A stretch of DNA of 18,329 bases, taken from contig CANNIJ010000020.1 in NCBI GenBank assembly GCA_947505025.1, positions 1 to 18,329 on the forward strand. Direction: 5' to 3'. How positions within the stretch are numbered: the first letter of the stretch is position 1; each line of letters opens with the position of its first letter. The notes beneath the pieces are model-generated. The model was given only the letters and a program-made list of their open reading frames with translations. It did not search any database and was not told the origin of the DNA. Below, piece by piece: positions 1 through 8,062 of the stretch. A program made the translations under genes and the position numbers. This DNA is from Legionellaceae bacterium (GTDB lineage: Bacteria > Pseudomonadota > Gammaproteobacteria > Legionellales > Legionellaceae).

Positions 1-563
1 AGAGCAATCCGGTGCGTGCAGTATTATTTTTGGTGGCAGTATTTTTTGCCAGCGCGGTTTTGTGGTTGTTGATGCAAGCAGAGTTCTTGGCGTTAATCTT
101 GGTCTTAGTTTATGTGGGCGCAGTGATGACTCTATTTTTATTTGTAGTCATGATGTTGAACATTGATGTTGAGTCTGAACGTAGTCACCGTATTCGCTAT
201 TTGCCATTCGGATTGATTTTTGTAACATTGTTGGTGGCCTTGCTGATGAAAGCTATGATACCGCATACGTTTGATGCAGTACGTGGAGTGCACAGCACAC
301 CAAGCACCGAAATCACGAACATGCAGTCTGTGTATGTACCAACTTCGGACACAGAGGCCCTGGGGCTAGTATTATATACCGACAATGTTTTAGCACTGGA
401 GATGGCAGCATTTATTTTGTTGGTGGCTATTATTGCAACTATTACTTTGGTTCATAGACCGCCGGTTGGATCTAAGCAACAAAAGGTTGTGCGACAAATC
501 ATGACGCGTCGTGAGGATCGTGTGAAATTGGTGCAAATGCCGTCAGAACCGTTTGGAGAGTAA
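1..563 (+). CDS. nuoJ: NADH-quinone oxidoreductase subunit J, 5' end missing
   Basis: Membrane-arm subunit of respiratory complex I, which couples NADH oxidation and quinone reduction to proton export. The frame is already open at the window edge, reading S-N-P-V-R-A from base 3. This is the conserved NPV(R/H)A segment that lies about 25 residues into the family, so the GTG at 12 is an internal valine codon and the true start is upstream of the window. The visible part contains the hallmark YVGAVMTLFLFVVMMLN helix, whose pi-bulge takes part in coupling in known structures, then a loop of about 60 residues and another transmembrane helix ending in HRPP. The C-terminal tail (about 35 residues) is basic and polar. 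It stops 3 nt before nuoK, in one nuo transcript. Confidence 0.96.
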   Translation, partial: SNPVRAVLFLVAVFFASAVLWLLMQAEFLALILVLVYVGAVMTLFLFVVMMLNIDVESERSHRIRYLPFGLIFVTLLVALLMKAMIPHTFDAVRGVHSTPSTEITNMQSVYVPTSDTEALGLVLYTDNVLALEMAAFILLVAIIATITLVHRPPVGSKQQKVVRQIMTRREDRVKLVQMPSEPFGE

Positions 564-566
564 TTC

Positions 567-872
567 ATGATTCCGGTCACACATTATGTTATTTTTTCGG
601 TCATTTTACTTGGATTGAGCTTGGTTGGGATTTTAATTAATCGACGTAATATAATTTTGCTGCTGATGTGCATTGAGTTAATGTTATTGGCTGCGAATAC
701 AAATTTCATAGCCTTCGCACATGATCAGGGCGGCCATGCTGGTGAAGTTTTTGTGTTCTTTATCTTGACCGTTGCTGCTGCTGAAGCTGCGATTGCACTG
801 GCAATTGTGTTGTTATGTTACAGGCATCGCGAGAATATTAGCGTGCGCCAGATGAACCATTTAAAAGGGTAG
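567..872 (+). CDS. nuoK: NADH-quinone oxidoreductase subunit K
   Basis: Small antiporter-like membrane subunit of complex I (MrpC-like) that contributes to the proton path next to NuoJ and NuoN. At 101 aa it has the family length, with three transmembrane helices. The two membrane-embedded glutamates essential in E. coli (E36 and E72) appear here as E37 (in MCIELMLLAAN) and E73 (in TVAAAEAAIALAIV). The ATG follows the nuoJ stop by 3 nt, with a GGAGAG purine stretch over the end of nuoJ as ribosome-binding site. Nothing is unusual. Confidence 0.97.
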   Translation: MIPVTHYVIFSVILLGLSLVGILINRRNIILLLMCIELMLLAANTNFIAFAHDQGGHAGEVFVFFILTVAAAEAAIALAIVLLCYRHRENISVRQMNHLKG

Positions 873-876
873 CATT

Positions 877-2850
877 GTGAGTCTTTTACCATTTTGTTTG
901 ATTATTGTCTTATTACCCCTGATTGGATCTGTGGTTGGCGGTTTGTTTCGTTCATCCTTAGGCTGTACTGCGGTGCATCGCCTGACGATTACCGGAGTAT
1001 TAGTTTCATTTGGATTAAGCGTATGGGTGGCTTACCAAATCATAACTGGACAGCACGCATCCCTAAATGTACCACTTTATACTTGGGCCAGCGGATTGGA
1101 TGTGTTTCCCTATGTATTTCAGCTGGGATTCCTGATTGATCCTTTGAGTGTAGTCATGATGGTGGTGGTGACATTTGTGTCACTATTAGTGCATATATAT
1201 AGTATTGGTTATATGGCTGGAGATCCTGGTTATTCGAGGTTTTTTAGTTATTTGTCTTTATTTACATTCATGATGCTCATGTTAGTGACTGCCAATAATT
1301 TCCTACAGCTATTCTTTGGCTGGGAAGGTGTGGGCTTGGTGTCATATTTGTTAATTGGTTTTTGGTATGATAAAGAGTCAGCTTTGCAGGGTAGCTTAAA
1401 GGCTTTTTTGGTTAATCGTGTGGGCGACTTTGGTTTTATACTGGGCTTGGGTTTGATCTTCACTTACACCGGATCTTTGGATTACGCCATTGTTTTCCAC
1501 GCGGCACATGATATTGCAATGCAGAGCATCTCGATTTGGGGTGGTCATCCATGGTCTTTGATAACAGTAATTTGTTTATTGTTGTTTATTGGCGCAATGG
1601 GCAAGTCGGCACAAGTTCCTTTGCATGTTTGGCTGCCAGAGTCGATGGAAGGCCCGACTCCAATTTCTGCATTGATTCACGCGGCGACTATGGTTACTGC
1701 CGGTGTATTTATGGTGGCACGAATTTCCCCGTTACTTGAACTATCGAACACCGCTTTAAGTGTGATATTGGTGATTGGTGCGACCGGAGCTTTGTTCTTG
1801 GGTATTTTGGCTTTGGTTATGCATGATATTAAGCGTGTTATTGCTTATTCGACACTGTCGCAGTTAGGTTACATGATGGTGGCGATGGGAGCTTCGGCTT
1901 ATAGTGCGGGTATTTTTCATCTGTTAACGCACGCATGCTTTAAAGCGTTATTATTTTTAGCTGCAGGTTCTGTCATACTCGGGATGCATCATGAGCAAGA
2001 CATGCGTAAGATGGGTGGCTTATGGCGTAAAATGCCGATTACATACATCACTTTTGTGATAGGCGCGTTGGCGTTGTGCGCAGTGCCTCCGTTTGCCGGA
2101 TTTTATTCCAAAGAAACCATTATTGAAGCAGCCAAATTATCTGATTTACCTGGCAGTTCGTATGCATATGTGTGTGTTGCCTTGGGCGCAATGGTTACGG
2201 CTCTATATACTTTCCGTGCTTTATTTATGACTTTTCATGGTCGCCCCAGGATGGATGAAGAGACCTGGTCACATGTGCATGAGTCACCATGGGTTATTTA
2301 TGTGCCGTTGATTCTATTGGCGATACCATCGATGATTTTAGGTTATGTGCTGTATATGCCTATGTTATTTAATCAACCAGCATGGTTGGCATCGGCGATA
2401 ACAATTTTACCGCAACACAATGTGTTAGCTGAGATCTCACATGAGGTTATATCACCTGCCAATACATTACTGCATGCTGCAGATTCGTTTGTTTTTTGGC
2501 TGACATTGGCAGGTATATTTATTGCTTGGGTTGCATATGTTTTACGTCCAGATTTGCCGGGATTAATCATCGGCCGCATGCGATTATTATATAGGGTGTT
2601 GATGGATAAATACGGGTTTGATGCCTTGTATAATTGGCTGTGTGTGCTTGGGCTGAATAAATTAGGTCGGTTTTTCTATCGTGATATCGATCAGGCTGTA
2701 ATTGATAGATTGTTAGTGAATGGCACTGGACATCTGATCAAACGTACGGCCTTGGCGGGCAAGTGGTTGCAAAGTGGTTATATTTATCATTACATTGCAA
2801 GCATGGTTTTTGGCGTTTTAGGCTTTCTATGTTGGATGCTATATAGGTGA
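877..2850 (+). CDS. nuoL: NADH-quinone oxidoreductase subunit L
   Basis: The distal proton-pumping, antiporter-like (MrpA-type) subunit of complex I, 657 aa, with many transmembrane helices and the long C-terminal lateral helix. Channel residues visible by motif are E150 in FFGWEGVGLVSYLLIGFWY and D184 in NRVGDFGF. They also include K243 in GKSAQVPLHVWLPESMEGPTP, H268 in HAATMVTAG, H348/H352 with K356 in FHLLTHACFKALLF, and K412-E413 in FYSKET, where E. coli has Lys-Asp. The start is GTG, 4 nt after the nuoK stop, with an AAAAGGG ribosome-binding stretch just upstream; no ATG near the start fits better. The C-terminal domain runs to a final membrane helix near residue 650. Confidence 0.97.
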   Translation: MSLLPFCLIIVLLPLIGSVVGGLFRSSLGCTAVHRLTITGVLVSFGLSVWVAYQIITGQHASLNVPLYTWASGLDVFPYVFQLGFLIDPLSVVMMVVVTFVSLLVHIYSIGYMAGDPGYSRFFSYLSLFTFMMLMLVTANNFLQLFFGWEGVGLVSYLLIGFWYDKESALQGSLKAFLVNRVGDFGFILGLGLIFTYTGSLDYAIVFHAAHDIAMQSISIWGGHPWSLITVICLLLFIGAMGKSAQVPLHVWLPESMEGPTPISALIHAATMVTAGVFMVARISPLLELSNTALSVILVIGATGALFLGILALVMHDIKRVIAYSTLSQLGYMMVAMGASAYSAGIFHLLTHACFKALLFLAAGSVILGMHHEQDMRKMGGLWRKMPITYITFVIGALALCAVPPFAGFYSKETIIEAAKLSDLPGSSYAYVCVALGAMVTALYTFRALFMTFHGRPRMDEETWSHVHESPWVIYVPLILLAIPSMILGYVLYMPMLFNQPAWLASAITILPQHNVLAEISHEVISPANTLLHAADSFVFWLTLAGIFIAWVAYVLRPDLPGLIIGRMRLLYRVLMDKYGFDALYNWLCVLGLNKLGRFFYRDIDQAVIDRLLVNGTGHLIKRTALAGKWLQSGYIYHYIASMVFGVLGFLCWMLYR

Positions 2851-2854
2851 GGTT

Positions 2855-4366
2855 ATGCATTATTTGCTGAATGTTTTAGTGTGGTTGCCGATTTTGGGTG
2901 GCTTGTTTGTTCTGCTAACTGGCGATGACAAGAATCCATCAGTATCGCGTTATCTGTCATTATTTGTAGTTTTAATGTCTTTAGTTTTGTGTGGTTTTTT
3001 AGTTTGGGGCTTTGATCATGCCGCTACAGACATGCAATTTATACAAGACGTTGTTTGGTTGTCATCGTTTAATTTGCATTATTCCTTAGGAATTGATGGC
3101 TTATCTTTGCTTTTAATTGTTTTAAGTGTGTTTACTAATTTAATCGTTATCTTAGCTACATGGAACAGTATTCATCAGCGAGTAGCCCAGTATTTTGCGG
3201 CTTTTTTAATTATGCAGGGTTTATTAGTCGGAGTTTTTGCGGCTTTAGACGGGATTGTCTTTTACATTTTTTGGGAAGCCACATTAATTCCAATGTACTT
3301 GATCATAGGTATTTGGGGCTCATCAAATCGTGTGTATGCTGCGATTAAGTTTTTCTTATATACCTTTTTAGGTTCAGTGCTGATGTTAGCTGCATTTTTA
3401 TACTTAGCGCATCTGTCCGGCACCTTCACTATCTCTGGTTGGTATCCAGTGCAGCTGAGTATGTACGCTCAAACTTTGATTTTTATTGCATTTTTTCTTG
3501 GATTTGCGATTAAGATCCCGATGTTCCCGGTACACACGTGGTTGCCTGATGCTCACACTGAAGCACCTGCGGGTGGTTCGATTATACTGGCGGCAATTTT
3601 ATTGAAATTAGGCGCTTATGGTTTTTTACGCTTTGCATTACCTATTGTCCCTGATGCTTGTCATCAATATGCGATGGTGATGATTGTCTTATCGTTGATT
3701 GCGGTAGTCTACGTTGGTTTGGTGGCGATGGTCCAGCAAGACGTTAAGCGTTTAATTGCCTATTCTTCAATTTCACATATGGGCTTTGTATCGCTGGGTT
3801 GTTTTGCCATTTGTTTGTTAACCGATCCATTGCAAGTGCATAGCGCAGCATTGCTGCTCGAAGGCGCGATTGTAGTGATGATTTCGCATGCTTTTGTATC
3901 TAGTGCTATGTTTGCGGGGATTGGCTTTTTATATGATCGACTACATACTCGTCAAATAAAAGATTTTGGTGGAATTGTGCATCGTATGCCAGTGTTTGCG
4001 ATGTTCTACATGTTGTTTGCGATGGCTAATGCGGGCCTGCCTGGAACTTCCGGCTTTGTCGGTGAGTTCATGATTATTTTAGGTAGTATGGGGGCGGGAT
4101 TTTGGGTGGCTTTTTGGGCTGCAAGTACACTAATTATTGGCGCAGCCTATACATTGTGGATGTATAAGCGCGTAATTTTTGGTCCGGTTGTGCATGCTCA
4201 TGTGGAAGAAATACAAGATCTGACACCACATGAAATGACTGCTTATGCTTTATTAGCATTGATGGTATTGGGATTTGGTGTTTATCCACAACTGATGTTG
4301 AACTATTTACATCCAACTACACGCATGATTTTGACTTATGCACATCAAAGTAAACTGCCGGCTTGA
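2855..4366 (+). CDS. nuoM: NADH-quinone oxidoreductase subunit M
   Basis: Second antiporter-like proton-pumping subunit of complex I (MrpD-type), 503 aa against about 509 in E. coli, with about 14 transmembrane helices. Key residues are present: E141 (FYIFWEATLIPMYL), K220 and the following IPMFPVHTWLPDAHTEAP signature, K251 (LLKLGAYGFLRF), and E404 in GTSGFVGEF, matching E. coli E144, K234, K265 and E407. The ATG lies 4 nt after the nuoL stop and the GAGG ribosome-binding site overlaps that stop, suggesting coupled translation. Confidence 0.97.
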   Translation: MHYLLNVLVWLPILGGLFVLLTGDDKNPSVSRYLSLFVVLMSLVLCGFLVWGFDHAATDMQFIQDVVWLSSFNLHYSLGIDGLSLLLIVLSVFTNLIVILATWNSIHQRVAQYFAAFLIMQGLLVGVFAALDGIVFYIFWEATLIPMYLIIGIWGSSNRVYAAIKFFLYTFLGSVLMLAAFLYLAHLSGTFTISGWYPVQLSMYAQTLIFIAFFLGFAIKIPMFPVHTWLPDAHTEAPAGGSIILAAILLKLGAYGFLRFALPIVPDACHQYAMVMIVLSLIAVVYVGLVAMVQQDVKRLIAYSSISHMGFVSLGCFAICLLTDPLQVHSAALLLEGAIVVMISHAFVSSAMFAGIGFLYDRLHTRQIKDFGGIVHRMPVFAMFYMLFAMANAGLPGTSGFVGEFMIILGSMGAGFWVAFWAASTLIIGAAYTLWMYKRVIFGPVVHAHVEEIQDLTPHEMTAYALLALMVLGFGVYPQLMLNYLHPTTRMILTYAHQSKLPA

Positions 4367-4385
4367 ACAAGAGGGTTAATTGATC

Positions 4386-5825
4386 ATGATGGAATTATTT
4401 AAACACTGTTATTTGGCTTTGCCAGAAATGATTCTGGCCTTGACTGTCTGTGTTGCATTATTAGGCGATATATTTTTACAACATAGAATGCCAAATATTG
4501 CACTATATGTAGCAAGTACTGGCTTGGTTTTAGCTGGCGTTGCGAGTTATTTGTTTATCGGCCAATGGAGCACAGTATTGTTTCATGGTTTATTTGTGAG
4601 TGATGATCTGGCAAATCTCATGAAGGTCTTTATCGCCATCACGGTACTATTAAGTTTTATTTATTCAGATCATTATTTGCGTGAACGTTCAATGCCAGCT
4701 GCGGATTATTATCTATTAGGCTTGTGTTCAACGCTGGGCATGATGATCCTGGTTTCGGCACATTCGTTATTAACGTTATATCTTGGATTGGAGCTGGTTT
4801 CTTTGCCATTATATGCAATGACTGGACTTTGGCGTAGTTCACACGATGGTTCTGAAGCGGCAATGAAATATATTGTCATGGGCGCAATTGCTTCAGGGTT
4901 ATTATTATACGGTTTTTCGTTAATGTATGGCGCAACCGCACAGTTAGATCTGCAGGCAATTGCACAATCCTTGCATGCAAATGGCATACCCCACACTGGT
5001 TTTTTATCCTTTGCTTTAGTGTTTATTATAGCTGGGCTAGGGTTTAAACTAGCGGCAGTTCCATTTCATATGTGGGTGCCGGATGTTTATACTGGCGCAC
5101 CAACATCGGTTACTTTATTTATCGGTTGTGCGCCTAAAATAGCTGCTATAGCCATGGTGATCCGTATATTGAGCTTTGGTTGTGCGGATATAATTTTACA
5201 GTGGCAACCACTGATTTTAATCATGGCACTGCTTTCATCTGGTTTTGGTAATATTTTAGCGATTGCGCAAAACAACATCAAACGTTTGTTTGCATATTCC
5301 GCCATAAGTCATATGGGCTATGCATTATTTGGTGTCTTGGCTGGAACTGCTGACGGTTATGCTGCGGCGCTGTATTATGTGCTAGTTTATGCATTGATGT
5401 CAGCTGCATCCATAGGTTTATTAGTAATTATGTCGCGCAATGGCGCAGAAATTACAACAGTTGAAGATATAAAAGGATTACACAAGCGTAATCCATGGTT
5501 AGCGTTAATGATGATGATTACATTATTATCTATGGCTGGGATCCCGCCAACTGTTGGATTTTTCACCAAGCTATGGGTATTAAAATCTCTGGTGGATGTA
5601 AACATGACTTGGGTTGCAGTTATGGGGTTAATCTTTGCTGTGATGGGCGCCTTTTATTATTTAAGATTAATCAAGACAATGTATTTTGAAGAACCAACTG
5701 AATCGGCAAGATTGAGTTTCCCGCGTGGGATTACGGCAATTTTCTCGACTCACTGCTTATCGCTGCTATTGCTAGGGATCTTTCCCGGGTCATTAATAGC
5801 AGTTTGTATGGCAGCATTTCATTAG
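4386..5825 (+). CDS. nuoN: NADH-quinone oxidoreductase subunit N
   Basis: Third antiporter-like proton-pumping subunit of complex I and last gene of the nuo operon, 479 aa from this start. Conserved residues by motif are E136 (LGLELVSLPLYAMTG), K221 within GFKLAAVPFHMWVPDVYTGAPTSVT, and K251 (APKIAAIAMV). A longer frame opens at a TTG at 4380, but that would leave only 4 nt from the GAGGG ribosome-binding site at 4371-4375. The ATG at 4386 has 10 nt spacing and gives a normal NuoN N-terminus; the adjacent ATG at 4389 is also possible. A 19-nt gap separates it from nuoM, the longest in the visible nuo genes. Confidence 0.96.
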   Translation: MMELFKHCYLALPEMILALTVCVALLGDIFLQHRMPNIALYVASTGLVLAGVASYLFIGQWSTVLFHGLFVSDDLANLMKVFIAITVLLSFIYSDHYLRERSMPAADYYLLGLCSTLGMMILVSAHSLLTLYLGLELVSLPLYAMTGLWRSSHDGSEAAMKYIVMGAIASGLLLYGFSLMYGATAQLDLQAIAQSLHANGIPHTGFLSFALVFIIAGLGFKLAAVPFHMWVPDVYTGAPTSVTLFIGCAPKIAAIAMVIRILSFGCADIILQWQPLILIMALLSSGFGNILAIAQNNIKRLFAYSAISHMGYALFGVLAGTADGYAAALYYVLVYALMSAASIGLLVIMSRNGAEITTVEDIKGLHKRNPWLALMMMITLLSMAGIPPTVGFFTKLWVLKSLVDVNMTWVAVMGLIFAVMGAFYYLRLIKTMYFEEPTESARLSFPRGITAIFSTHCLSLLLLGIFPGSLIAVCMAAFH

Positions 5826-5863
5826 TACGTGTTGACAGTGCTGAATAAAAAACAAAAAAGCAC

Positions 5864-5892
5864 TTGATTTGATTTTCATTCGAGAGTAGAAT
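5864..5892 (+). promoter_or_regulatory. Sigma-70-like promoter for tRNA-fMet
   Basis: TTGATT at 5864-5869, a 17-nt spacer, and TAGAAT at 5887-5892 fit a sigma-70 promoter. The expected start near 5899 lies only about 7 nt before the mature tRNA 5' end, as is common for tRNA genes. It may also supply part of the transcription of rimP and downstream genes by read-through of the terminator at 5992-6014. Seen by eye only; no start site is known. Confidence 0.7.
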
Positions 5893-5905
5893 GTCCGTTA
5901 GTTGA

Positions 5906-5982
<77 letters not shown>

Positions 5983-5991
5983 CTAATACAG

Positions 5992-6014
5992 AAACCCCTT
6001 TTATGGGGTTTTTT
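5992..6014 (+). terminator. Intrinsic terminator after tRNA-fMet
   Basis: AAACCCC (5992-5998) pairs with GGGGTTT (6005-6011) around the 6-nt loop TTTTAT and runs into a T tract to 6014. It lies 10 nt after the tRNA CCA end. As rimP has no clear promoter of its own, this terminator is probably partial, with read-through feeding the rimP-nusA-infB operon as in E. coli. Confidence 0.85.
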
Positions 6015-6071
6015 ATTATCTTGGGGAAAGTAATTAATTCCTGAGCAATTGACCGCATTCAAGGTTAGAGT

Positions 6072-6518
6072 ATGATTCAAAGTAAATTAGACGCACTAAT
6101 TAAACCAACCATCGAAGGTTTGGGTTATGAGTTATGGGGCTGTGAATATTTGCCTCAAGGCCGTTATGCATTATTGCGTGTGTATATTGACAAGCCGCAG
6201 GGGATTTCCCTGGAGGATTGTGAGTGCGTGAGTCATCAGCTCAGCGCATTATTGGATGTGGATGATCCTATTTCATCAAATTATAGTTTAGAGGTTTCGT
6301 CACCAGGGGTGCCTAGACCTTTATTTTATCCGGCGCAATATGCGCGTTATTTTGGACATGAGTTGCAATTAAAGTTATACAAGGCTATTTCTGGACAAAG
6401 AAAATGGACTGGAGAGCTGGTCTCTGCCACAGAAAATGACGTGACGTTTACTGTTGGGCAGCAACAGGTGGTAGTGCCATTTTCCAATATTTTAAAAGCA
6501 TATGTAACATCTAAGTGA
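6072..6518 (+). CDS. rimP: Ribosome maturation factor RimP
   Basis: Assembly factor for the 30S subunit, acting in the cytoplasm on pre-30S particles. At 148 aa it has the family length (about 150). The N-terminal alpha/beta domain carries RVYIDKPQGISLEDCECVSHQLSALLD, followed by the diagnostic YSLEVSSPGVPRPL signature at residues 71-84 and the C-terminal SH3-like beta domain. The ATG at 6072 is preceded by a weak AAGG (6061-6064). It is the first protein gene of the rimP-nusA-infB-rbfA-truB cluster and ends 8 nt before nusA. Confidence 0.96.
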   Translation: MIQSKLDALIKPTIEGLGYELWGCEYLPQGRYALLRVYIDKPQGISLEDCECVSHQLSALLDVDDPISSNYSLEVSSPGVPRPLFYPAQYARYFGHELQLKLYKAISGQRKWTGELVSATENDVTFTVGQQQVVVPFSNILKAYVTSK

Positions 6519-6526
6519 GGCGAGTG

Positions 6527-8002
6527 ATGAGCAAAGAATTGTTATTGGTTGCTGAAGCGTTATCCAATGAAAAAGGCGTGACCAAAGCTGTAGTGCTTGA
6601 GGCGATTCAAGCTGCATTGGAATCAGCAACACGCAAACGCTCGGGTATGGAGCTGGGTATTCGTGTGCATCTAGATCCGCGCACCGGTGAGTATGAAACT
6701 TTCCGTTATTGGGATGTGGTGCAGGATGAAGATCTAGAGTGTCCGGAGCAGCAGTTAACTTTGGAGCAAGCACACGAGCGTAATCCGAGTTTATCAGTTG
6801 GCGAACGATATGAAGAGCTGATGCAATCGATTACTTTTGGCCGCATTGAAGCGCAAAGTGCGCGTCAAGCCATGGTGTGGAAAATGCGTGAAGCAGAGCG
6901 CAAACTTATAGTTGCTCAATTCACGGAAAAACTGGGCCAGTTAGTTTACGGTACCGTCAAAAAAGTCACGCGTGATCATATAATGGTTGATTTGGGTGGC
7001 AAAGCCGATGCTTTTATGGCTCGATCTGAAATGTTACCGCAAGAAATGTTCCGGCCTAATGATCGTGTCCGTGCATATTTGTACGAAATTTTAGACAATG
7101 GTCGTGGACCTCAATTATTGTTAAGTCGCGTACGCAGCGAAATGTTGGTCGAATTGTTTAGAATTGAAGTGCCTGAAATTGGTGAAAACATTATCGAGAT
7201 TAAAGCTGCTGCTCGTGAGCCCGGCAGTCGTGCAAAAATTGCAGTAAAAACCAATGATGGTCGCATTGATCCCATTGGTGCTTGCGTAGGTATGCGCGGC
7301 GCTCGAGTCCAGGCTGTTTCAAGTGAGCTGGGTGGTGAGCGGGTAGATATTATTTTATGGGATGATCAGCCAGCTCAATTGGTGATCAATGCCATGGCAC
7401 CAGCAGATATTACTTCAATTATGGTTGATGAAGATACTCATACCATGGATTTAGCCGTGCATAAAGAACAGTTGTCTCAAGCTATAGGGCGCAATGGTCA
7501 AAATGTCCGTTTGGCCAGTCAACTGACTGGATGGACCTTAAACGTAATGACTGATGAAGAATTTGCAGGCAAGAGCGCGGCTGAATCACTGAAAGTGATT
7601 GATTTATTTGTTGCCGCGTTGCAAGTTGATGAAGAAATTGCAGCTGTCTTATTTTCTAATGGTTTTTCTTCTCTAGAAGAAGTCGCATATGTGCCGGTTG
7701 AAGAATTATTGGCAATTGATTCTTTTGATGAAGAAATTGTTGCTGAATTACGTCAGCGTGCGAATAATACGTTACTCACGCAGGCTTTATCTGCCGGCAG
7801 CGATTTATCATCAGAACAGGCTCAGTTACGATCAATGCCGGGCATGACCAATACTTTGGCTGATCGTTTGGCGGTTATGGGTATCACCACGATTGATGCA
7901 TTAGCAGAGCAATCAGTGGATGAATTATTAGTTATTCCTGATCTAACCGAAGAACAAGCAGGCGCTCTTATTATGAAAGCGCGTGAATCATGGTTTCATT
8001 AG
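6527..8002 (+). CDS. nusA: Transcription termination/antitermination factor NusA
   Basis: RNA-polymerase-binding factor that modulates pausing, termination and antitermination; 491 aa. Domains in order are the N-terminal RNAP-binding domain (about 1-130), S1 (about 137-200), KH1 with VGMRG at 254-258, KH2 with IGRNG at 320-324, and two C-terminal helix-hairpin-helix acidic repeats (about 365-415 and 435-491). The C-terminal repeats are the gammaproteobacterial form that contacts the alpha subunit and lambda N. The frame opens at GTG 6515, but ATG 6527 gives the conserved MSKELLLVAEALSNEK N-terminus and sits 6 nt after GAGG (6517-6520), so I chose it. Confidence 0.97.
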   Translation: MSKELLLVAEALSNEKGVTKAVVLEAIQAALESATRKRSGMELGIRVHLDPRTGEYETFRYWDVVQDEDLECPEQQLTLEQAHERNPSLSVGERYEELMQSITFGRIEAQSARQAMVWKMREAERKLIVAQFTEKLGQLVYGTVKKVTRDHIMVDLGGKADAFMARSEMLPQEMFRPNDRVRAYLYEILDNGRGPQLLLSRVRSEMLVELFRIEVPEIGENIIEIKAAAREPGSRAKIAVKTNDGRIDPIGACVGMRGARVQAVSSELGGERVDIILWDDQPAQLVINAMAPADITSIMVDEDTHTMDLAVHKEQLSQAIGRNGQNVRLASQLTGWTLNVMTDEEFAGKSAAESLKVIDLFVAALQVDEEIAAVLFSNGFSSLEEVAYVPVEELLAIDSFDEEIVAELRQRANNTLLTQALSAGSDLSSEQAQLRSMPGMTNTLADRLAVMGITTIDALAEQSVDELLVIPDLTEEQAGALIMKARESWFH

Positions 8003-8007
8003 ATAAC

Positions 8008-8042
8008 ACACGATGCGCTTATTGTATGTAAGCGTATCGTGT
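8008..8042 (+). other. Intercistronic hairpin between nusA and infB
   Basis: A 14-bp stem, 8008-8021 with 8029-8042, broken only by one G-U pair (8015/8035) and closing a 7-nt loop. No T run follows, so it is not an intrinsic terminator. It ends 7 nt before the AGAGGA ribosome-binding site of infB (8050-8055). Likely roles are an RNase III processing site or an mRNA-stability or translation-spacing element; which one cannot be told from sequence. Confidence 0.7.
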
Positions 8043-8062
8043 ATCTGAAAGAGGATTAAATT

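Noticed and set aside
12..14. GTG as the start of nuoJ
   Set aside because: The same frame is open to the window edge and encodes the conserved SNPV segment, so this valine is internal.
5832..5837. TTGACA as a -35 box after nuoN
   Set aside because: The sequence 16-18 nt downstream is A-rich with no -10 match; the TTGATT-N17-TAGAAT pair nearer the tRNA fits much better.
5837..5864. AGTGCT/AGCACT inverted repeat as a nuo terminator
   Set aside because: The stem is only 6 bp with a 16-nt A-rich loop, and the following sequence is T-rich but interrupted. It is too weak to call.
6049..6076. TTGACC-N16-TATGAT as a rimP promoter
   Set aside because: The -10 would overlap the rimP ATG, so transcripts would start inside the gene.
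6515..6526. Upstream GTG starts for nusA
   Set aside because: They overlap the end of rimP and the ribosome-binding site; ATG 6527 gives the conserved N-terminus.
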